Shown piece by piece: positions 1 through 10,720 of a stretch of 64,000 nt of DNA. The stretch's first letter is position 1. Each line of letters starts with the position of its first letter. A program made the position numbers and the translations under genes. The stretch comes from Halichondria panicea (Eukaryota; Porifera; Demospongiae; Suberitida; Halichondriidae): positions 1,476,931 to 1,540,930 of the forward strand of contig NC_087386.1 of NCBI RefSeq assembly GCF_963675165.1. The letters run 5' to 3'. The notes under the pieces were generated by a model. That model was not told where the DNA came from, searched no databases, and saw nothing but the letters and a program-made list of their open reading frames with translations.

Positions 1-729
1 TTCCTAAGAATACTTGTGACGTCTTTACCAATATTTATCATTTTAACAGCACGTGGGTATATGAATCCACTCAGTTTCATAGTTGACAGTAATGTGAGAA
101 AGATTAGCATAGAAGTACTGCATCTTATCAACCCCAACATCACCGAATGTATGTCAAGTGTCGTATACACTTTCAGTTTCAACTGTTTGTGGAGTGGTAT
201 TGTTACAACAGTTGTCTATGAATTTGCATTGTATCCGTTTATAAAAAAAAAAGTAACCAGCTCTATTCGGCGAATTGGAGCTGTGGCTTTATTTAACATG
301 CTACTGAATATTCTATATTTGGCTGGACAATTCTGTCCTCATGTATGGGGATCAGTTTTACATTGTGTCGTGGAATTTTTCAGTGGCATCATGTTTGTAG
401 TTTTATTAAATGGCATACTGGAATTTGTGTGTGCCCAGTCACCATACAACATGCGAGGACTTCTGACTGGCTACATGATGTTTCTATTGTTTCTCTCGCT
501 ATCTCTGAACATCTTTAACGCATTACTACTATATTCAAATCATATACATGCACTTCACATTGTCCCTTCAATATCAACTGCACTGAGTGTGATTGGATTG
601 GTCCTGTACTGCCTCCTGGCTCGCTGGTATAAGAGGAGAGTTAGAGACGAGGACTACAATGCACACAGAGTGGTGGAGGAGGTCTATGATCGATACCTCT
701 CTCATGTACAAAATAACTGTGTACCTTAA
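1..729 (+). CDS. POT/PTR-like transporter, 3' part (cut by window start)
   Basis: The frame is open from base 1, so the gene begins outside the window. What remains is the C-terminal half of a transporter of the array family. It has the stretch before the middle membrane helices, the invariant SPYNMRGLLTGYMMF block and the C-terminal tail VVEEVYDRYLSHVQ. Its tail differs from the siblings: about 11 bases around the usual stop are missing, so the protein runs on for NNCVP before TAA at 727-729. The variable segment (GYMNPLSF...LSIEVLHLINPNITEC) is closest to the genes at 16747 and 29644. Membrane transport of peptides or related solutes is inferred from family membership only. Confidence 0.8.
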   Translation, partial: FLRILVTSLPIFIILTARGYMNPLSFIVDSNVRKISIEVLHLINPNITECMSSVVYTFSFNCLWSGIVTTVVYEFALYPFIKKKVTSSIRRIGAVALFNMLLNILYLAGQFCPHVWGSVLHCVVEFFSGIMFVVLLNGILEFVCAQSPYNMRGLLTGYMMFLLFLSLSLNIFNALLLYSNHIHALHIVPSISTALSVIGLVLYCLLARWYKRRVRDEDYNAHRVVEEVYDRYLSHVQNNCVP

Positions 730-1631
730 GAGTGAGAGTCAAGGACAACATGAGTCACATGACTGAACTGACTACACTCATGCATAACGCACTATCTGTT
801 TCTGAATCACCACAAGTTTAAACATTTAGTTTCAATGTGAGTGTTATTTTATTATTTTGTGAAATACCCTACAATATAAACAAGGTTACGTGTACACAGC
901 TGGAACCATGCATATGTTATATAAATCATACATGCATGTACATGGTCAAGACTCACCATTAATGCTTAACAGGTATAATTATAACTTGTTTTTAATTCTC
1001 ATACCTGTATCCGGCAATTGGCATGACATGGGGGATACCCTACAGTAAGGTTAGTACACTATCGCAATAATTGATTTATGAATACAGAATCAATTGATCG
1101 GCCAGCCAGAGACACTTTACGAGCACACACCAAACACTTACTTACTTGAATGAACCGAGTGTTGGCGAAGGAGGACTCCCTCAGAGAAGCAAACACATTG
1201 ATTCCCCACCGGCACAGTCATGACCATCAATTTGACAGGCAGTCCCACACTCAAAGCTTACAGCTGTGATATGGATAATTCAAACAACACGATTACCTCT
1301 GCATGTACAAGTTCAAAATGGCAGTAGTTGCAGGGAGGATGTTCACATAATTATTTCTATTGATTTCTCTCACCCATCATTTTGGTAATCTCATGAACAT
1401 TGTTTGCCATGTATGCATCTTTCTTATTTAGCTGTTCGACCTCTGGAATGGTGTAGGTGTAGTGAGTCACATTTGCATGTATTTAATTCTACATTGCCAT
1501 GTTTACAAACTTTATCATTGAGGCTGTAACCCTGTTGTTCATCAGGGCACGGTCAGAATGTCATCTATTTCACAAACAATTTTATACAAAATCAGAGGAC
1601 CATGGCCAGTTGGTATTAAGCAAGTAAAAGA
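730..1631. other. spacer with worn POLRMT exon remnants
   Basis: No gene is supported here. On the minus strand, 1100-1205 resembles the POLRMT exons DWLASSARK and RESFANARFIQ. Bases 1377-1450 resemble the exon VEQLRKKDADNGHEIA. All are shortened or altered. A degenerate form of the array's upstream box lies at about 1501-1546. This is the same order as seen upstream of the other transporters. Confidence 0.6.
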
Positions 1632-3188
1632 ATGGACTCCACTAACAGCAGCTCAATCGAGAAGTCAGGGAAAAGAAACAGATTCAACTATAAAGTGAGG
1701 TGGTTTTATTCAAAAGGAGCATTTCTTATTCTATTGTGGACTACACTCATCAGTGCAACTTTGTGGTCTTATGTGGCAGATTTGGGACAAAAATTCGTCA
1801 TAAGAAAGTATTTAAAACTTATAGTAATATCAAGCTTAACTTTCTTTGCTATTCCATTCCTAGGATGGTTAGCAGATGCTAAGTTTGGAAACTACAGAAT
1901 CTTTAAATTGAATTGCTTCTTCTTACAAGTTGCAATGATTGTCAACTGCATTCAAATTGTCTACTTTCCCATGCTGAATTGTATTGTATTACAGGACATT
2001 GTTACAGCACTAGTATTCACAGTGAGCATAACAAGTACATCAGTTTGTATAATGACAGCCTTACAGCTTGGCTTAGATCAAATGCCAGATGCTTCATCCA
2101 CTAACGTTTTAAGTTTCATCAGTTGGTTTGTGTTTTCAGTCTTTTTCGGAATTTCTGCTTCTGATTGGTTATCGAATATACTCCTTAATTGCATAAACTT
2201 ATCGACAATCAACGATATGCAAAAAGGGCAACTGTTTAGCTTATTTCCAGTGATTTGTATGGTTATCATTTGCTCTTCAATGTTTTTGTTAGCTCCAAAA
2301 TGGCTAACTATTGAACCAAAGTCACCTAAAGCCATCAAAACCATCCACCACGTTCTCAAGTTTGCAGTCAAGCACAAGGCTCCTATTTATCGCAGTGCTC
2401 TCACATACTGGGAGGAAGACGTACCTTCTAGACTAGACCTGGGAAAGACAAAATATGGTGGTCCATTCACTATAGAGCAAGTTGAAGATGTGAAAACCTT
2501 CCTAAGAATACTTGTGATGTCTTTCCCAATATGCGTCATTTTAATAGCATGTAGGAGTATTTACATAGATGATAGAATCATGAAGTTTGGCAAAACACTG
2601 AAGGATCATCTTAACCCCAACATTACTGAATGCACATCAAACATCATATTCACATTTAGCAGTGCTTGGTTGAGTGGCAGTGTTACAACAATTGTCTATG
2701 AATTTGCATTGTACCCACTCATAAGAAACAAAGTACCCAGCTCTATCCGGCGAATTGGAGGTGTGGCTCTACTTAATCTGCTACTGAATATTCTGTATTT
2801 GGCTACTCCATATGTGTGGGTGTCAGTAATTTACATAGGGGTTTTCAATGGCTTCTTAAACGTACTTTTGTTGAATGGAATATTTGAATTTGTGTGTGCC
2901 CAGTCACCATACAACATGCGTGGCCTTCTAACTGGCTACATGACGTTTCTAACAATTGTTTCATTTTCTCTGAACTACCTTATCGGATATCTACTACTGA
3001 AACTTTCAAAGCAATATTACGTGGAACCTTCAATATCAACTGCACTGAGTGTGATTGGATTGGTCCTGTACTGCCTCCTGGCTCGCTGGTACAAGTGGAG
3101 AGTTAGAGACGAGGACTACAATGCACACAGAGTGGTGGAGGAGGTCTATGATCGATACCTCTCTCATGTACAGTACAGACAAGAGTAA
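1632..3188 (+). CDS. POT/PTR (SLC15-like) transporter, intact
   Basis: An intronless frame of 518 aa with about 12 hydrophobic segments. Two hallmarks of the POT family are visible: GWLADAKFGNY (residues 78-88, the loop after TM2) and QLGLDQ (145-150, matching the family's GaDQF motif), followed by SSFISWF-type residues. The central cytosolic linker reads SRLDLGKTKYGGPF then EQVEDVKTFL, also typical of animal POT proteins. Known members are proton-coupled importers of di/tripeptides or related compounds. Substrate and coupling here are not shown by the sequence. The N-terminus (IEKSGKRNRFNYK) departs from the HTKPVMRKRCKYQ of the siblings, making this the most divergent intact copy. The start is the ATG shared by the whole family (MDSTNSSS). 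Confidence 0.85.
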   Translation: MDSTNSSSIEKSGKRNRFNYKVRWFYSKGAFLILLWTTLISATLWSYVADLGQKFVIRKYLKLIVISSLTFFAIPFLGWLADAKFGNYRIFKLNCFFLQVAMIVNCIQIVYFPMLNCIVLQDIVTALVFTVSITSTSVCIMTALQLGLDQMPDASSTNVLSFISWFVFSVFFGISASDWLSNILLNCINLSTINDMQKGQLFSLFPVICMVIICSSMFLLAPKWLTIEPKSPKAIKTIHHVLKFAVKHKAPIYRSALTYWEEDVPSRLDLGKTKYGGPFTIEQVEDVKTFLRILVMSFPICVILIACRSIYIDDRIMKFGKTLKDHLNPNITECTSNIIFTFSSAWLSGSVTTIVYEFALYPLIRNKVPSSIRRIGGVALLNLLLNILYLATPYVWVSVIYIGVFNGFLNVLLLNGIFEFVCAQSPYNMRGLLTGYMTFLTIVSFSLNYLIGYLLLKLSKQYYVEPSISTALSVIGLVLYCLLARWYKWRVRDEDYNAHRVVEEVYDRYLSHVQYRQE

Positions 3189-3711
3189 CTATGCAAGTTT
3201 ATAACTTTGTGCATTCACTCACTCATACATGTAAGCACAAACAAGCTATTTGGGACAATTTTTCTCAATGAAATAATGTTACTGGGATGCCTCAGGGGAA
3301 CAATAAACTGTACTTGTTTATAATACTGACCATCAGGCAATGATAACAAAAACTAGTCCAAATATAGTCAAAGCATAGCATCCTCCCTAAAATAATAACA
3401 TACATTGTATATAGTTATGTATACATTGATTATATTATGTGTGACGTCATTGCTTTTCTGTTTCAATGATTGAAACAGAAAAGCAATGACGTCACACATG
3501 CAGAAAGTACCTACATTATTTTTAATAGAGCTAAGAGTATGCGAATACAAACCTCAATTTTCAGTCGTCACCGTGAGTCTTGACAATCTGGGCAATCAAA
3601 TCACACAATGACTTGAGTGTAATTTTCTCTCATGTTTGGCAATCTCGAGACCACTGTCCTAGCTCATCACGTTTTCATTATAATTATGTTATAGAACTGT
3701 AACAATAGCAA
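3189..3711. other. spacer with hairpin
   Basis: AT-rich 3' flank of the preceding transporter. It contains a perfect hairpin (listed separately) and, around 3555-3620, a stretch resembling the POLRMT exon VVKTTVMTVVYG on the minus strand. No gene is seen. Confidence 0.5.
3437..3499. repeat. perfect inverted repeat (hairpin) with TGACGTCA in each arm
   Basis: Two arms of 29 bp (3437-3465 and 3471-3499) are exact reverse complements around a 5-base loop. Each arm contains the palindrome TGACGTCA. It may be a short foldback transposon or a transcribed stem. Confidence 0.9.
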
Positions 3712-4140
3712 CACAGAGTGGTGGAGGAGGTCTATGATCGATACCTCTCTCTCATGTACAGTAACAATAACAACACAGAGTGGTGGAGGAGGTCTATGAT
3801 CGATATCTATCTCATGTACAGTAGAGACAATAACAACACAGAGTGGTGGAGGAGGTCTATGATCAATACCTCTCTCATGTACAGTAACAATAACAACACA
3901 GAGTGGTGGAGGAGGTCTATGATCGATACCTCTCTCATGTACAGTAACAATAACAACACAGAGTGGTGGAGGAGGTCTATGATCGATACCTCTCTCATGT
4001 ACAGTAGAAACAATAACAACACAGAGTGGTGGAGGAGGTCTATGATCGATACCTCTCTCATGTACAGTAGAAACAATAATAACACAGAGTGGTGGAGGAG
4101 GTCTATGATCGATACCTCTCTCATGTACAGTGTACCTTAA
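3712..4140. repeat. minisatellite made from the transporter 3' coding end
   Basis: Seven copies start at 3712, 3774, 3837, 3897, 3957, 4020 and 4083 (spacing 62, 63, 60, 60, 63, 63). Each unit is the last 46 or so coding bases of the transporter family (HRVVEEVYDRYLSHVQ) plus its stop region and a short AACAATAA spacer. After the last copy the sequence continues as in the 3' flank of the first gene in the window (GTGTACCTTAAGAGTGA). Because most units are multiples of three, long frames stay open on both strands. These are by-products, not genes. Confidence 0.9.
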
Positions 4141-5341
4141 GAGTGATAGTCAAGTGATTATGCACACTTAACACATAACATTATAATTATTCTCTGTCTG
4201 TTTTATTGTAGCACTTTATTTGTGCGTCATATAGTATACGCTACATAGTACACGTAGCTAATAAGTATATACCAATTGTCAGTTTTGTAAGGACTGGTTT
4301 CAAGAAATCTTAGCTGTAAAACCTCAATGCATTTGCTTTACAGCTGTAACAGTAACTTGTTTATAGCTATCAGAAACCAGTCCAAATAAGGTCGAAGTAG
4401 TATAAATTGAAACTAGATTGGGAAAACACAGTCGTTAAGTTAAAATAGGTTGATTTCGCTTGCTTCAGATTGAGATAACACAAGAAAAATTACAATAATA
4501 AATATGACATAATAGGACTACAATCATGTGTTTATACACTGTGATAAGGAGAACAACTCGGAAATGGATATTTGTTCAGTTTTCTGGCTGGTTGAGTTTT
4601 CTTGCCACACAGTCGGAATGGCACACGCACATGACCATCAATTTGTTTCTGTGGTTAACATGTTAGTACAGTCTCAGCTCAATACAGTCTACACATTGAG
4701 AAATTGAAGAGGTAGCCCGATCCGTACACAGCAGTCATCACTGTATGTAGTCAATAATTATCATGAATCAAATGACACTAGACAATCATTAATTTTTACT
4801 TTTCTGTTGATTTTTTCCTTCCTATAATAATTATCTTGATGACTATTGCATCTTTCCTGAGTAGCTGTTCCACATGAATTGGTAAAACATGTAATACATG
4901 AGTTACGTTTCACAGAAGTTAACTACCGGTATACCAGAATATTTTGCTGGAGAAAAACCTTTGTGAATGAGCCAAACCAGAAGAAAATTTATTGCGTTCT
5001 GGTAAGGAGGATCGTGTGTAATTACCAAAATAATTCAGGTTTTGCGATTTTATTGTTGCAAATTGATCAACCCTCGCATAACTTTATTTGGTACTTATAT
5101 ACAGTAATACGGTATAGCTGGTAATTTCCGGGGGACAAAGTATTCGTAGTTTTCATGGTTGAACACTGGAGCACAAATAGTTTACCCGGCCCCAAACGGA
5201 ATGACCTTGAATACCTTACAAGCAGCAACAACGAAAATAAGATACACGAACTGACTACATATTGCTTCCCGTCCCCCTCCAAGTTCAGTACCTGTTATAT
5301 AACGCGGTAATTATACACATCGATAATTTTTTCACAACAGA
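4141..5341. other. spacer with POLRMT exon remnants
   Basis: No gene. Around 4620-4660 and 4700-4745 there are pieces resembling the POLRMT exons KQIDGHVPDD and VVKTTVMTVVYGV (minus strand). Bases 4803-4895 resemble the exon VEQLRKKDADNGHEIATILEGK with deletions. The rest is AT-rich and unassigned. Confidence 0.5.
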
Positions 5342-5397
5342 TAATCAATGTTTATCATCTTCATTGTTGGGACTGAAACATTGTTTGTTCATCAGCA
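5342..5397 (+). promoter_or_regulatory. conserved upstream box of the transporter array
   Basis: Contains TTTATCATCTTCATTGTTGG followed by GGACTGAAACATTGTTTGTTCATCAG, about 115-170 bases before the ATG at 5513. Near-identical copies lie upstream of most transporter copies, which suggests promoter or 5' UTR function. This is inference from conservation and position. Confidence 0.5.
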
Positions 5398-5512
5398 GTA
5401 CATTAATTGTATATTTACTTTATTTGTGACACACAATTGCTCCCAAAAGTATTAAAACCAGAGGAACAGTTAACATGCCATAAAGCATCAGCCTGAAGTA
5501 ATAAGTCAAAGA

Positions 5513-7135
5513 ATGGACTCCACTAACAGCAGCTCAAGGGAGCATACAAAGCCAGTGATGAGAAAGAGGTGTAAGTATCAAGTGAGGTATTTCTATTCAA
5601 AAGGAGCATTTCTAGTTCTACTGTGGACTTTACTTTTCAGTGCGGCTGTGTGGTCTTATGTAGATCTACAAATGTTGGTACCAAGAATCATTATTGAAGA
5701 CATCGATTTAGACATCTGGAAAACTGTTTCTCAAGTGTTCACAGCACTACCATTTCTAGCTTACATCATCATCCCAATCATAGGATGGTTAGCAGATGCT
5801 AAGCATGGAAACTACAGAGTCTTTAAATTTAGCTGCTTCTTTTTACTAGTAGCACTGATAACGGTTTGCATCAATATTCTATGTGCTCACAAGATAAACT
5901 CTATTGCGTTACAGTACATAAGTTCTGTCATAATAGCACTAGTGTATGTAGTGGGTATAGCAAGTATAGCAGTTTGCATAATGACAGCCTTACAGCTTGG
6001 TTTAGATCAAATGCCAGATTCTTCTTCCACTAACGTTTAAAGTTTTATCTGTTGGTTTGTATTTTCACTCATTCTTGGATGTTGGATTGCTGACTTGCTA
6101 TCAAATGCACTCCGGTATTGCATAAACTCTTCGACAATCAATGATATACACAAAGTACAACTGTTTAGCTTATTTCCAGTATTGTGTTTGGTAATTATTT
6201 GCTCTTCAATGTATTTGCTAGCTCAAAAATGGCTAATTATAGAGCCAAAGTCACCTAAAGCCCTCAAAACCATCTACCAAGTTCTCAAGTTTGCAGCCAA
6301 GCACAAGGCTCCTATTTATCGTAGTGCTCTCACATACTGGGAGGAAGACGTACCCTCTAGACTAGACCTAGGGAAGACAAAATAATTATGGTGGTCCATT
6401 CACTACAGAGCAAGTTGAAAATGTCAAAACCTTCCTAAGAATTCTTTTGATGTCTTTCCCAATATTTATCATTTTAACTGCGTGTTGGAATATACTCACA
6501 CTAGGTTTTAATATCTATGTACATGTACAAGTGTTTAACGAGGAAGTGCTGCATGCTAACACTACTGACAGTTGTACATCGAGCCTCATATACACTTCAG
6601 TTTCAACAATTTGTGGAGTGGTATTGTTACAACAATAATCTACGAATTTGCATTGTATCCACTCATAAGAAACAAAGTACCCAGCTCCATCCGGCGAATT
6701 GGAGGTGCAGCTTTATTGAATTTGTTATTGAATGTGCTTTATTATTTACTTGCACAATTCTGTCCAAATCATTTCTGGAGACCTGTATTTGCGGGGGCTG
6801 TCGGTGGCTTTTTACTTGTACTCTTGATAAATAGCATACTAGAATTTGTGTGTGCCCAGTCACCATACAACATGCGAGGACTTCTGACTGGCTACATGAT
6901 GTTTCTATTGTTTCTCTCACTATCTCTGAACTACGTACTAGTTGAATTGCTACTAAATGGAAAGCCTTTGCCAATATATACTCTCCCTTCAATATCAACT
7001 ACACTGAGTCTGTTTGGATTGGTCCTGTACTGCCTCCTGGCTTGCTGGTATAAGAGGAGAGTTAGAGATGAGGACTACAGTGCACACAGAGTGGTGGAGG
7101 AGGTCTATGATCGATACCTCTCTCATGTACAGTAG
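5513..7135 (+). pseudogene. POT/PTR-like transporter pseudogene
   Basis: Full length of the family but broken at three places. A C-to-A change makes TAA at 6038-6040 where siblings have TCA (NVSSFISWF). A 4-base insertion near 6383 shifts the frame just after DLGKTK. One base is missing near 6595 in the ACTTTCAGT motif. The frame is restored further on, and the C-terminus (GLLTGYMMF ... VVEEVYDRYLSHVQ) is intact. The damage is spread along the gene, so a sequencing error alone is an unlikely cause. Confidence 0.85.
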
Positions 7136-7955
7136 AGACAAGAATAACTGTGTATATTTTGATTGAGAGTCTATGCCCATAACACCACTTAACACACTTA
7201 GTCTATAATAATGTTTAGTTTCAATGTGTGTGCTATTTTGTTGTTATTGTTTAATACTCGAGCAATTGTCATGACACAATGGGGATGTATCATACAGCAG
7301 CTCGATATAGCTCACCCATGCTAGTCTCTGAACTGACATTTCTGGCTGGTTGAGTTTCAATTATAACCTGCAAGTGACTATTGTAACATATACCACAATA
7401 ATTATAGATTGGTAGATATCACGCACGTTAGCCTAGCAATTGCATGGTCGTCCAGCCAGACACACTTTACGAGCCAACCAATCCTGCAGCATAGAGATAC
7501 ATTAGTGAAATGTCACACACTCAGACTCACTTGTGAATGAACCAAAGCACTCCCTCAGTGAAGCGAACACATTACCCATGCACCAGATAAAAGCAGCTCC
7601 AGCATGACCCTCAATTTATATAGTTAGCAAACAGTCGTCATCCATTACTTCTCACTAAAGGACATATTTATTTGACTTCAATAAGAGCACAAACAAAAAT
7701 TTGCAGTTGTCACTGCATGTGAGTCTGGGTCATCAAATCACACAATGACAAGGGTTCAAAGGTGTGTGCAATTTTTCTCTCCATGGAATGTTTGGCAATC
7801 TTGAGACTAACTGTCTGCATCACGTTTGACTTACTGGATCATTATAATTATGTTGTAACAATATCTTCATCATTGAAACAAAAACAGTATTAACAAGCAC
7901 ATTAATAAAAAAAAACTTTCAAATACAATCAGAGCAACAGTTTTAACATAAAGCA
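7136..7955. other. spacer with POLRMT exon remnants
   Basis: No gene. Bases 7444-7497 resemble the POLRMT exon DWLASSARKVSLAGR and 7540-7625 the exon SNYLVGNVFASLRESFANARFIQ (minus strand), both with losses. A weak trace of the upstream box is at about 7861-7905. Confidence 0.5.
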
Positions 7956-8995
7956 ATGGACTCCACTAACAGCAGCTCAAGGGACCATACAAAGCCAGTG
8001 ATGAGAAAGAAGTGCAAGTATCAAGTGAGGTGGTTCTATTCAAAAGGAGCATTTCTTGTTCTATTGTGGACTACACTTGTCAGTGCAACTTTTTGGTCGT
8101 ATACAACAAATTTGGGACAAAAATTCCTTAAGAAATCATATGGGGAACACTGGTATATAGTTATACCACTGTCAAGCTTAACTTTCATTGTCATTCCACT
8201 GCTAGGATGGTTAGCAGATGCTAAACTTGGAAACTACAGAGTCTTTAAATTCAAGTGCTTCTCTTTACTAATTGCCACAATCATTTGCGGCATCCATATT
8301 CTCTACGGTCTCACATTAAAGTCAATTGCATTGCAGTACACAAGTGCTGTCGTTTTAGTACTAGTAGATGCAGTAGGTACAGCAGGTGCAGTAGTTTCCA
8401 TAACGACAGCCTTACAGCTGGGTCTAGATCAAATGCCAGATGCTTCTTCTACTAACATGTCAAGTTTCATCAGTTGGTTTGCATTTTCAATCTTTTTTGG
8501 GTTCTGGATTGCTGACTGGCTATTAAGTACACTCTTGTATTGCATACCATTGTGGGAAAGCACCAAAGTGCAAATGTTTAGCTTGTTTCCAGTGACGTGT
8601 ACGGTAATTATCTGCTCTTCAATGTTTTTGTTAGCCAAAATGGCTAACTGTTGAACCAGAGTCGCCTAAAACCCTCAAAACCATCTACCAAGTTCTCAAG
8701 TTTGCAGCCAAGCACAAGCTAGGCTCCTATTTATCGCAGTGCTCTCACATACTGGGAGGAAGATGTACCCTCTAGACTAGACCTGGGGAAGACAAAATAT
8801 AGTGGACCATTTTCTACAGAGCAAGTTGAAGATGTGAAAACCTTTCTAAGAATACTTGTGATGTCTTTCCCAATATTTGTCATTTTAACAGCGGGTGGAA
8901 ATATACTAGTCAGTTTCGTGGCTATTGATCAAGTGGTAATATTTAACACAACGAAATATCATCTCAACCCTAACATCACCGAATGTATATGTTAT

Positions 8996-9369
8996 AGTTA
9001 AACAATGGCCTCGAGTGGTATACCGTATAGCGCGAAATTTTCGAGGCACTTATATTTCGTGGAATGGCCTCTAAAAACCATTTCGTTGCACAATGTTCGC
9101 GGAATGACTGCTTACCGGAAGCCACGCCTTTAAATATTTGCACGATAGCAGGTAATTCTAATTAAAGAATAATTTTCGTGGACTTAATTTTCGTATAGAA
9201 TTCTAACCCACGAAATCCGCGAAAATTAAGCCCCTCGAACATTTCGCGCTATACGGTATTTGATTTACACGCGAGAGTAATCTGATAAACCACGAGGCGC
9301 AGCCGAGTTGGTTTATCTGATTACTCGAGCGTGTAAAGCAAATATACCACGAGAGGCCATAGTTTAACT
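8996..9369. mobile_element. foldback/MITE element with a second MITE nested in it
   Basis: The outer ends are inverted: AGTTAAACAATGGCCTCGAG at 8996 against CCATAGTTTAACT ending at 9369, with GTGGTATA/TATACCAC just inside. Near the right end there is a further palindrome (GATTTACACGC... / ...GCGTGTAAA, about 9262-9340). The left arm is interrupted by another element at 9021-9258. Confidence 0.75.
9021..9258. mobile_element. MITE with 18-bp perfect terminal inverted repeats
   Basis: Starts TACCGTATAGCGCGAAAT and ends with the exact reverse complement ATTTCGCGCTATACGGTA. It has no coding capacity. A related, more degenerate element with TACCGTAT ends lies at 53626-53785. Confidence 0.8.
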
Positions 9370-9387
9370 GGCTTGTACTATGTTTAG

Positions 9388-9987
9388 AACTGTAGAGTAC
9401 AAGGGGGTATTATGAGACATCTAAATGTTTCTGACCCCCCTGTCTTGCAGTAATCTTGAGGGAACTAAATAGCCTGTTCACTAACTTTTATGGTCAATAT
9501 GCTTTGCATGTAAGCAAAAAAAAGAGTGACAGTGCTTTGTTTGCAGCTAATGCTAGCATTTTAGTGTTCAAAGTGGTTTGGGTATTATGAGACAGGGGGG
9601 GTATTTACGAGACACCATTGCAATTAATTAATTTTAACGGTAATTGGCTGTTCTAACATATCTGGAACTTTCTAATATTAAAATATAGTGATTATTTTGC
9701 CTATAAAAACAGTTACTCCTGTTTTAACTGATACCAAGTGAATTTTACTACAAACATTTGGTACCCACTTAAATTTGGTCAATTAAAAATGTTTTTTCCA
9801 ATTAAATTCTGTTCTTAAACAAACTATTGTGGTATCTCTGTCAACACAAGCATAAAACTCCAAATTTCTTTTGGAAAAAATACTAGAGTGATAGTGCTAT
9901 TAACTGCAGACAGAATACTGAAGCACTCCCGTTTTAAACAGCTGTCTCATAATTGGTTCTGTCTCATGATACCTTCTTCTACTCTAC
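9388..9987. mobile_element. candidate 600-bp element flanked by 12-bp direct repeats
   Basis: TACTATGTTTAG occurs at 9376-9387 and again at 9988-9999. Between them, the two ends are imperfect inverted repeats: GTAGAGTAC..GGGGGTATTATGAGACA on the left against TGTCTCATGATACC..TACTCTAC on the right. No protein is encoded. A target duplication of this length is unusual for DNA transposons, so the class is left open. Confidence 0.55.
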
Positions 9988-10652
9988 TACTATGTTTAGC
10001 TACTTCCTGTCATGCTTCTTCAATGAATATGCTTATAACTACTGTTTGACGTCACTGTTGCTATAGCTATGCAATGAATTTGCTATTTTTTTAAAAAGCG
10101 ATGGCTGATTCAAGCAAGCGTCTATGATTCAAGCAAGCAATTGTGAAGGCTGTGTTTCTGCATCTTTATAGAAGGCACTTCAAGAAAGTACACTGGTGCT
10201 ACTTGTCTACAAAGAGTGCAAATGTACCCCAAAATATCATTCCACAAGCCTACTCAGTACTGTACTGGCCCAGTGCAGTGCAGTCTCTTTAGTCTGAGAA
10301 ACACTGGACCCTTCTTACTGCTCCTGGTCCCATGCAGCAATGTAATAAGCAGGTTGTGACAACTAATGTTGAAAGTTGAAAAAAAGCAACACAAACAAAC
10401 CAGTATCGTTCGATTCACGATCACAGAGTTCTTCGAAATTTGCCTCCTTTTTGAAACTATTCATCGCTCGAACTTGGCTCTTTTTATGTTGACTAAAATC
10501 ATTAGTAGTCTGTTTTATATTGAATTCTCTCTAACTCTGATATTGCTAATATTGATTGAATTGAGTAGTGTGTCATTGTTTTAATTGAAACAGTGTGTCA
10601 ATTTTGTTGCAAAGGTGGGATACTGTATTCAGTTCTAGCTGTACATGTAGTT

Positions 10653-10720
10653 TGACCACAGCCATGGTATATGGCAGTTATACACTAGGGTATAACTGCC
10701 ATATACCATGGCTGTGGTCA
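10653..10720. repeat. perfect 30-bp inverted repeat
   Basis: Arms 10653-10682 and 10691-10720 are exact reverse complements with an 8-base loop (CACTAGGG). The arm core is CCATGGTATATGGCAGTTAT. It lies in the insertion that splits the pseudogene around it, probably as a small foldback element. Confidence 0.9.

Noticed and set aside
3718-4140. 140-aa frame of repeated EWWRRSMIDTSLMYS units, and a matching frame on the other strand
   Set aside because: It arises from a minisatellite of the transporter 3' end with units divisible by three; no independent sign of a gene.
3712-4140. Possible CRISPR-like array (regular 60-bp spacing)
   Set aside because: Units are near-identical throughout with no variable spacers, they derive from a coding sequence, and the genome is animal.
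10366-10584. 72-aa hydrophobic frame
   Set aside because: Lies in AT-rich inserted DNA, with no relatives or motifs; likely chance.
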